From positions 1 to 64,000 of the forward strand of contig SFHJ01000024.1 of the NCBI GenBank assembly GCA_004555655.1: a stretch of 64,000 nt of DNA. Reading direction: 5' to 3'. The position numbers were made by a program, and so were the translations under genes. This DNA comes from Clostridiales bacterium (GTDB lineage Bacteria > Bacillota > Clostridia > Oscillospirales > Oscillospiraceae). This document shows positions 41,726 to 47,652 of the stretch, one piece after another. How positions within the stretch are numbered: position 1 is the stretch's first letter; each line of letters starts with the position of its first letter. The notes under the pieces are model-generated. The model was not told where the DNA came from. It did no database searches and worked only from the letters and a program-made list of their open reading frames with translations.

Positions 41726-42282
41726 CCCGTCCGGAAGATTTTATCGCCCGTCCCATCCGCAGCCTGCAGACCATGCTGCGCGTGCTGGCCGCGGTTGACA
41801 GCCGCTACCGCGACCTCGTGCCAGACGGCGTATACGGCCAGCAGACGGCTGCCGCCGTCTCGCAGTTTCAGCGTGTGAACGGTCTGCCGGTCACCGCCGT
41901 GACCGACCACGCAACATGGAACCGCATCGTCGACGTGTTCACCCGGCAGGGCGTGGGCGTGATGCCAGCGGCGCCGCTTGCCATTGTCTGGCAGCCGAAG
42001 CAGGTCATCCTCCCGGGCGAGAAGAATTCGCACCTGTATCTCATCCAGAGCATGCTGCTGGCCGTGAGCCGTTTTTATCCCGCCATGCCCGTGGCGCAGG
42101 TCACGGGCACGCATGACGCCGCCTCTGTCGCCGCAACGAGCTGGCTGCAGGAAAAATCGGGCCTGCCCTCTGCCGGCGCGATCGACCAGACGACATGGCT
42201 GTACCTGAGCCGTCTCTACCGCATCTCGGCCGGAGACGGCTCAACGGGCGCAAACGGAGCAGATCCCGACGCCCAGGCCTAA
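41722..42282 (+). CDS. Protein with two peptidoglycan-binding domains
   Basis: A 186-aa protein made almost wholly of two PG_binding_1 repeats. The first covers about 10-70 (RSLQTMLRVLAAV, then VPDGVYGQQTAAAVSQFQ) and the second 95-165 (SHLYLIQSMLLAVS, then SWLQEKSGLPSAG). No catalytic domain or signal peptide is seen. It overlaps the upstream gene by 4 bp (ATGA), so the two are coupled. It probably acts as a cell-wall or cortex-binding partner of the SpoIID-like protein. No terminator is obvious after its stop. Confidence 0.75.
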   Translation: MTRPEDFIARPIRSLQTMLRVLAAVDSRYRDLVPDGVYGQQTAAAVSQFQRVNGLPVTAVTDHATWNRIVDVFTRQGVGVMPAAPLAIVWQPKQVILPGEKNSHLYLIQSMLLAVSRFYPAMPVAQVTGTHDAASVAATSWLQEKSGLPSAGAIDQTTWLYLSRLYRISAGDGSTGANGADPDAQA

Positions 42283-42289
42283 ACGCTTC

Positions 42290-42318
42290 TTGTTCTTTTC
42301 CCAGAGTTCTGGTATGAT
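42290..42318 (+). promoter_or_regulatory. Promoter of the acetate-kinase-like gene
   Basis: TTGTTC (42290-42295) and TATGAT (42313-42318) with a 17-bp spacer, 29 bp before the start. Confidence 0.7.
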
Positions 42319-42347
42319 GGAGAAAACCACACAAAGGAGCGCGGGGC

Positions 42348-43541
42348 ATGAAAATTCTCATCTGCAACGTAGGCAGTACATCATTGAAATATCAGCTCTT
42401 TGAAATGGAGCGCGAGCAGGTGCTCTGCTCGGGCGGCGTTGAGCGCGTGGGCGCGCCGGTTGGCCGCTTTTATGCGAAAAACCACCAGACCGGCGCGCAG
42501 GCGGAGGAATCCGCCGCATTTGCTACGCACCACGAGGCCATCAGCCGGATGCTGGACGAACTGCTCTCCAGCGGTTTGTCCTCGCTGGAAGAACTCTCGT
42601 GCGTGGGTTTCAAGGTCGTGCACGCCAAGGGCGTTTCGGGCGTACAGTTTCTGACAGACGACGTGCTGCAGAAGATGGCGGACTTCAATTCTGTCGCCCC
42701 GGCGCACAATCCGCCGTATCTGGCCGCCATCGCGCAGTTCAAGGCGCTTCTGCCGCATACGCCGCTCATCGGTGCCTTTGAGACGGCGTTTCACCAGAGC
42801 ATGCCGCCTGAGGCGTATCTGTATTCCATTCCCATTGCGCTCTCGCGTGAGCACGCCATCCGCCGCTACGGCTTCCACGGCGCGTCGCATGAATACATGT
42901 CTGCATGGGTGGCTGACGTGATGGACGGCACGCCCGATCTGAAACTCGTCTCGTGCCATCTTGGCGGCAGCGGCAGTCTCTGCGCCGTCAAAAACGGGCA
43001 GAGCGTTGACACCTCGATGGGCTTGTCGCTGCAGTGCGGCATCATGAACAACAACCGCTGCGGCGACATTGACCCCTATATCATCTTCTATCTGGTCGAG
43101 GAATGCGGCATGACACTCTCCGAGGTCAAGACCATGCTGCAGACGAAGAGCGGTTTTTACGGCATGTCGGGCGGCGTTTCGAACGACCTGCGCGACGTTG
43201 AACGCGCGGCGGAGGACGGAAACGACGACGCGGCCACGGCCATCCTGAGCTACTGCTACAGCATCAAAAAGTACATCGGCTCCTACGCCGCAGCGATGGG
43301 CGGACTCGACGCGATTGTCTTCGGCGGCGGCATCGGCCGCCGCAGCGCCACGGTGCGCGCGCTGAGTCTGGCGGGGCTGGAGTTTCTCGGTGTGCGGCTT
43401 GATGGTGAAAAAAACCGTCACGCCGTCGGCGGCGCAGACATCTCCCTGCCGGATTCCAAGGTGCGCATCTTCGTGGTCGACACGAACGAAGAGCTCATCG
43501 TCGCGCGCAAAGCAGCCGCGCTGCTGAAACAGCAGGCATAA
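42348..43541 (+). CDS. Divergent acetate/propionate-family kinase
   Basis: A 397-aa member of the acetate kinase family, which transfer phosphate between acyl phosphate and ADP. The N-terminal ILICNVGSTSLK keeps the Asn and Ser residues, and RRYGFHGASH and NNNRCGDIDP keep the substrate-site His and Arg. Several positions differ from canonical AckA: the catalytic Asp of the DTAFHQ motif is Glu145 (AFETAFHQ), the Arg before VVHGG is Lys89 (FKVVHAKG), and HLGNGAS is HLGGSGS. It stands alone, with no phosphotransacetylase nearby. A different acyl substrate is likely. Length is normal. Confidence 0.78.
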   Translation: MKILICNVGSTSLKYQLFEMEREQVLCSGGVERVGAPVGRFYAKNHQTGAQAEESAAFATHHEAISRMLDELLSSGLSSLEELSCVGFKVVHAKGVSGVQFLTDDVLQKMADFNSVAPAHNPPYLAAIAQFKALLPHTPLIGAFETAFHQSMPPEAYLYSIPIALSREHAIRRYGFHGASHEYMSAWVADVMDGTPDLKLVSCHLGGSGSLCAVKNGQSVDTSMGLSLQCGIMNNNRCGDIDPYIIFYLVEECGMTLSEVKTMLQTKSGFYGMSGGVSNDLRDVERAAEDGNDDAATAILSYCYSIKKYIGSYAAAMGGLDAIVFGGGIGRRSATVRALSLAGLEFLGVRLDGEKNRHAVGGADISLPDSKVRIFVVDTNEELIVARKAAALLKQQA

Positions 43542-43551
43542 TCACAGAAAA

Positions 43552-43739
43552 AACTGGCTGCCGGTTGGCAGCCAGTTGAGGCTGTCGAAAAACTCCTTTG
43601 GAGTTTTTCGACAACAGGCCGCGGCCTGCTGCGCGCACGATCTGTCCGCCAAAAGCGGACAGCCTGCACACTTGTGCGGGCGCGAAACGCTGCGAGGCTT
43701 TTTCGACACGCAGAACTGGCTGCCGGTTGGCAGCCAGTT
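43552..43739 (-). repeat. Palindromic intergenic element, copy C, between identical hairpins
   Basis: Two identical 26-bp hairpins, AACTGGCTGCCGG-TTGGCAGCCAGTT (43552-43577 and 43714-43739), flank a 136-bp element. The element is inverted relative to copies A, B and D: it starts with the hairpin GTCGAAAAACTCC-TTT-GGAGTTTTTCGAC and ends GCGAGGCTTTTTCGACAC. Its middle is unlike the other copies and contains CTGTCCGC / GCGGACAG. It lies between the 3' ends of the kinase and phosphoribosyltransferase genes. Each hairpin alone would serve as a terminator. Confidence 0.9.
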
Positions 43740-43742
43740 TTC

Positions 43743-44300
43743 TTATTCCTTGATCGTGCCGTCCGCGTTGAAGACCGGCAGCTTCTCGAGGTATGTAATA
43801 TCGGGGCGGTCCTGCGCGTCGCCCTCGGCCAGAACGGCCATCTTTCCCACGACGATGCCGCCCGCCTCATGGACAAGCTCCTCCAGTGCGCGCAGTGATT
43901 CGCCGGTGGAGATCACGTCGTCGACAATCACAATTCTCTTGCCGCGTATTTTTTCCGCGTCCTCGCCCGACAGGAACAGCTCCTGTTCGCGCTGGGTCGT
44001 GATCGAGTGCACTTTGACGTGCAGCGGGTTCGTCAGATAGACCTTCAGGCCCTTGCGCGCGATGAAATAGGTGGCCGCTCCACTCTGCCGCGCCATTTCG
44101 TGAATCAGCGGGATGCCCTTGGCCTCGGCGGTAATCAGATAGTCGTACTCCTTCGGCGCTCTTGCAAGCAGCTCACGCGCGCTGGCCACGGTGATCTCGG
44201 CGTCGCCGAGCATGACAAACGCGCCGATATACAGATCGTCCGCCACCTTGCACAGCGGCAGTTCACGCTCCAGCCCTGCAATTCTCATCTTGTATTTCAT
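43743..44300 (-). CDS. Phosphoribosyltransferase (adenine-type)
   Basis: A 185-aa purine-type phosphoribosyltransferase. The PRPP-binding loop IVIVDDVISTGES is near residue 125, and the N-terminal region includes LITAEAKGIPLIHEMAR as in adenine/xanthine enzymes. It would convert a base and PRPP to the nucleotide in purine salvage. A purine permease is divergent from it, with good promoters on both strands, which supports salvage of an imported purine. Identity of the base (adenine, guanine or xanthine) is not settled by sequence alone. Confidence 0.82.
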   Translation of the reverse strand: MKYKMRIAGLERELPLCKVADDLYIGAFVMLGDAEITVASARELLARAPKEYDYLITAEAKGIPLIHEMARQSGAATYFIARKGLKVYLTNPLHVKVHSITTQREQELFLSGEDAEKIRGKRIVIVDDVISTGESLRALEELVHEAGGIVVGKMAVLAEGDAQDRPDITYLEKLPVFNADGTIKE

Positions 44301-44350
44301 GCTTTTTCCTCACATTCCGGCGTTTCGCCCAAATTCCCATCTCATATTGT

Positions 44351-44378
44351 ATTATACCGCCGCTGGAAAAAATGTCAA
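44351..44378 (-). promoter_or_regulatory. Promoter of the phosphoribosyltransferase gene
   Basis: On the minus strand TTGACA (44373-44378) and TATAAT (44351-44356) are full consensus hexamers with a 16-bp spacer. Confidence 0.8.
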
Positions 44379-44469
44379 TCGCTTTTGCCTGCGGCCGGAC
44401 CGGTCAGAATTTGTGCAGAAGTGTAAAAAATTCGCTAAGTTTTTTGTTGCATTTCCCACTCGCTTCTGC

Positions 44470-44498
44470 TTGTTTTTCTGGCAGAAATTCCTTATAAT
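44470..44498 (+). promoter_or_regulatory. Promoter of the purine permease gene
   Basis: TTGTTT (44470-44475) and TATAAT (44493-44498) with a 17-bp spacer; the leader is about 75 nt. No purine riboswitch fold was recognised in it. Confidence 0.75.
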
Positions 44499-44579
44499 GA
44501 AACTGTCAAAAAGTTTGCACACCTAAAAATCTTTGTACACCGCAAACCAAACGACAGAAAAAGAAATGGAGGAGTAAAC

Positions 44580-46001
44580 ATGGGCAAATTCTTTCGTGTA
44601 AAGGAAAATGGCTCCACCGTTCGGACTGAGATCCTTGCTGGCCTGACCACATTCATGACGATGGCCTACATCATCGCTCTCAACCCGAACCTGCTCACTG
44701 GCTTTGACGTTGGCAGCAAGCTGTGGAACGGCGTTTTCCTGGCAACCTGCATCGCCTCGGCAGTCGGCATGTTCTGCATGGCGTTCCTGGCCAACAAGCC
44801 GTTCGCCATGGCGCCCGGCATGGGCCTGAACAGCTTCTTTGCCGTTGTCGTCGCCAACATCGCCGGACTGACCGGCATGAGCTACGTCGAATCGTTCCAG
44901 TCAGCGCTCGTCATCATCCTCATTGAAGGCATCGTATTCATCATCCTTTCGATCCTGAACATCCGTGAAAAGATCGTTGAGGCAATTCCGCTCGGTGTTC
45001 GTCTGGGCATCGCGCCGGCCATCGGCCTGATGCTGATGAACATCGGCCTTGGCTCCAACGCAGGCATCTACTCCGAGACTGGCGGCCCGTTCTACGCCAT
45101 GCGCGACTTCTTCGGCGCGCTGACACCCAAGGTCGCTCAGGAGGCCATGGGCAGCGGCTACACCGCGATGATCCTCTCGGTCATCACGATGTTTATCGGT
45201 CTGTTCGTCATTGTCATCCTCGCCAAGAAGGGCATCAAGGCATCCGTTCTGATCGGCATGCTGGTCGCTTCCGTCATCTACTGGGCGGGCGAAGCGATCT
45301 TCCTGCATGTCAATCCGTTCGCCTCGCTGGCCACGGCTTCGTTCCTGCCGCCGTTCGCCGATATGGTAGAAACGACGCTCTTTAAGCTCAACTTCCAGGG
45401 CTTCGTGCAGATCGGCTGGTTCACGGCCATTACGCTCATCATCACCTTCTGCATGATCGACATGTTCGACACCATCGGCACGCTGGTCGGTACCGCTTCC
45501 CGCGCCGGTATGGTCGACGAAAAGGGCAACATGCCCAAGATGAAGGAGGCCCTGCTGTCCGACGCCATCGGCACTGTCGCCGGCGCTGTGACCGGTACTT
45601 CCACTGTCACCACCTTTATCGAGTCCGCTTCCGGTGTTGAGGCCGGCGGCCGCACCGGTCTGACCGCGCTGACCACGGGCATTATTTTCCTCGCCTGCAT
45701 GTTCATCGCGCCGATCGCTGCGATCATCCCCGCCGCTGCGACTTCCTCTGCCCTTATCTATGTCGGCATCCTGATGATCATGGGTCTGAAGAATGTCAAC
45801 TTCGACGATCTCGACCAGATGGCGCCTGTTGCGATCATGCTGATCGCAATGCCGATCTCCGGCTCCATTGGCCATGCGATTGGTCTGGGCCTTATCGCTT
45901 TCACCATCATCAAGGTCTTCTCCGGCAAGGCCAAGGACGTATCCGTGCTGACCTACGTCATCTCGATTCTGTTCCTCATCAAGTTCTTCCTGGTCGTCTG
46001 A
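44580..46001 (+). CDS. NCS2/AzgA-type purine permease
   Basis: A 473-aa transporter with about 12-14 helices of the AzgA (hypoxanthine/guanine) branch of the NCS2 family, importing purines by proton symport. Motifs are TEILAGLTTFMTMAYI at the N-terminus, ANKPFAMAPGMGLNSFF (about 76-92), FCMIDMFDTIGTLVGTASRAG (near 300; key Asp/Thr) and GTSTVTTFIESASGVEAGGRTGL (about 338-360). GGAGG precedes the ATG. It is divergent from the phosphoribosyltransferase, forming an uptake-salvage pair, and it ends in a strong terminator. Confidence 0.92.
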   Translation: MGKFFRVKENGSTVRTEILAGLTTFMTMAYIIALNPNLLTGFDVGSKLWNGVFLATCIASAVGMFCMAFLANKPFAMAPGMGLNSFFAVVVANIAGLTGMSYVESFQSALVIILIEGIVFIILSILNIREKIVEAIPLGVRLGIAPAIGLMLMNIGLGSNAGIYSETGGPFYAMRDFFGALTPKVAQEAMGSGYTAMILSVITMFIGLFVIVILAKKGIKASVLIGMLVASVIYWAGEAIFLHVNPFASLATASFLPPFADMVETTLFKLNFQGFVQIGWFTAITLIITFCMIDMFDTIGTLVGTASRAGMVDEKGNMPKMKEALLSDAIGTVAGAVTGTSTVTTFIESASGVEAGGRTGLTALTTGIIFLACMFIAPIAAIIPAAATSSALIYVGILMIMGLKNVNFDDLDQMAPVAIMLIAMPISGSIGHAIGLGLIAFTIIKVFSGKAKDVSVLTYVISILFLIKFFLVV

Positions 46002-46033
46002 TCGTCTCGGAAAAACATCGCAGCATGTACATA

Positions 46034-46068
46034 AAAAATCTCCGGCAGCATCGCTGCCGGAGATTTTT
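46034..46068 (+). terminator. Terminator after the purine permease
   Basis: AAAAATCTCCGGCAGC and GCTGCCGGAGATTTTT pair perfectly around ATC. Confidence 0.9.
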
Positions 46069-46073
46069 GCTAT

Positions 46074-46205
46074 GCAAAAGCAGAGCAAAAAACAAGATGC
46101 GCCATTTTCTCGCCCCTTCGGGGCAAACGAAAATGATGCGCAAAAACTTCATGCGCTCTGGCTTTTGCCCATGATCGTGGTGCGCAATCCTGCGCATGAA
46201 GTTTT
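46074..46205. other. Gene-free segment with several inverted repeats
   Basis: Three stems can form. The first is GCAAAAGCAGAGC (46074-46086) with GCTCTGGCTTTTGC (46155-46168). The second is a small CGCCCC-TTCG-GGGC hairpin near 46111. The third is a perfect 14-bp pair AAAACTTCATGCGC (46143-46156) and GCGCATGAAGTTTT (46192-46205). The third overlaps the first slightly, so they may be alternatives. From 46206 to 46380 nothing was recognised. The segment could be a structured RNA or a mobile palindromic element unlike the A-D family. Confidence 0.5.
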
Positions 46206-46380
46206 ATGCCTCTCAGAAGCGCCAGCGCAGCATTTATAGGCAGGACAGCTCCACCATTTTCAGACCACATGCATCCACATGGCCAATATCCTGCTTCATA
46301 TCCCAGAGCATGATGTGTTCCGTTTCATCATGCCCCGCGGCGCGCTGTTGCTGCGTCAAAAAGCATTCTTTGCGCAAAAA

Positions 46381-46408
46381 CGCCCGAAGAAGCTGCGTTC
46401 TTCGGGCG
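46381..46408 (-). terminator. Terminator after the DUF308 gene
   Basis: CGCCCGAAGAA and TTCTTCGGGCG around a 6-nt loop; on the minus strand TTTTTGCGC follows. Confidence 0.85.
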
Positions 46409-46434
46409 TATGCATTGCCGGAGCGTTCGCGTTC

Positions 46435-46986
46435 TCAGTAGATGATCTCGTTTTCCTCCGGCCTCATAAGAATCGCCGCAATCAGGTCAGCCACGGCCTC
46501 GACAATCAGCGCCACGCCGATGAACATCCACAAAACCGCAGTACTGGCGAAAGGATTGGCCAGAATGACCAGCGCGCACAGCACCGTCACCACCGAGCTG
46601 ACAGCGGCAAGGCCCCATTTTTTCATCTTCAACCGGATCATGTCCACCGTCCACTGCAGCTTCGTAAAGCCTGAAATCAGCGTTGCCACGCCGTAGACCA
46701 CCGTGAGCACCGGAAACGTGGCAAGAAACCATTCGCTCTTTGCGATGCAGAATACACCCAACGCGACCTCCACGCAGCCGCGCACGAGACCCTTCCCGGC
46801 TGCCGCACGGATCGGCGCGGCGCGGAAGTACTGCACGGCGCTCACCACGCCCATGACAATAAGAATCACGCCCAGCACAGTGAGAATGGTCTTTGTAAAG
46901 CTCACCGGGTCAACCAGAAGCAAAATGCCGACAATCACTTCGCACACGGCCAGCAGAATACTGCCGAGCTTCGACGTCCTCTTCAT
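46435..46986 (-). CDS. HdeD/DUF308-type membrane protein
   Basis: A 183-aa integral membrane protein with about six helices in a repeated pattern of three two-helix units, as in the DUF308/HdeD family. In E. coli HdeD is linked to acid resistance; in clostridia the role is unknown. The N-terminus is KRTSKLGSILLAVCEVIVGILLL. GGAGGAG precedes the start. It is the only gene on its transcript, ending at the strong hairpin at 46381. Confidence 0.8.
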   Translation of the reverse strand: MKRTSKLGSILLAVCEVIVGILLLVDPVSFTKTILTVLGVILIVMGVVSAVQYFRAAPIRAAAGKGLVRGCVEVALGVFCIAKSEWFLATFPVLTVVYGVATLISGFTKLQWTVDMIRLKMKKWGLAAVSSVVTVLCALVILANPFASTAVLWMFIGVALIVEAVADLIAAILMRPEENEIIY

Positions 46987-47086
46987 ATGATCTCCTCCTG
47001 TTGATCAGTTTTTCTTACTGCAATGATACCACCGCCACGCGCGCATTGCAATCTGAAAAATCGCTGAAAGGTCTCTGCCCCAACGC

Positions 47087-47581
47087 CTATTGCTGCTGCG
47101 CGGCCGCCTTCTGCGCGCGGTAGCGCGCCTCGACAAAATAACGGTCGAGGTGCTCAAACGCCACATGCCCGCGCAGCTCGTAGCTGTAGTTTTTGCCGCC
47201 CAGCTCCCACTGCACGACGGTGTAATACCCGTTCTCCACGGGCGTGAATGTCAGCGTTGTATCCGGCAGGTGCAGATACACCGTCTGATCGGTCGTGTCG
47301 ATCTTCCGCTTTTTCATCAGCACGGTGCCTGAATCGATGAAGAATTCATAATATTCATCCAGCGCCTTACTGTCGGCCGGGACCAGTTCGCCGCCGCGCT
47401 CGATCACAGCCCCCGCGTCATAGGCCTGTACAAAGCTCTGCGTCAGGCCGAGCTTTGCATCACTCCACCCACCGCGCAGCACAAGCTGATTGATAAACCA
47501 TCCAATGCCGCCCAGAAAGATCAGTGCCGTAAGCACAAACAGACTGATATGCAGCAGGCTTTCCAGTTTTGCCGATCTCAT
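47087..47581 (-). CDS. Membrane-anchored protein of unknown function
   Basis: A 164-aa protein with one N-terminal helix (about 9-31, LLHISLFVLTALIFLGGIGWF) followed by an extracytoplasmic or cytoplasmic domain rich in aromatic and charged residues, ending in AQKAAAQQQ. No known domain was recognised. GGGGAGGG precedes the ATG. It lies 71 bp after the GTPase-nuclease fusion on the same strand with no strong terminator between them, so it may belong to that transcript. Confidence 0.6.
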   Translation of the reverse strand: MRSAKLESLLHISLFVLTALIFLGGIGWFINQLVLRGGWSDAKLGLTQSFVQAYDAGAVIERGGELVPADSKALDEYYEFFIDSGTVLMKKRKIDTTDQTVYLHLPDTTLTFTPVENGYYTVVQWELGGKNYSYELRGHVAFEHLDRYFVEARYRAQKAAAQQQ

Positions 47582-47652
47582 GTTTTGCCCTCCCCAGTTT
47601 CAAAATCATTTCATTGATTTGACGAAGCAAAGCGGGAAGGGTTCCCGGCCGG

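Noticed and set aside
44499..44579. Purine riboswitch in front of the permease
   Set aside because: The short leader lacks the three-way junction core sequences of that class.
44901..46088. 395-codon open frame antisense to the purine permease
   Set aside because: Product is almost entirely Asp/Gly/Arg/His with no hydrophobic core, while the permease is clear.
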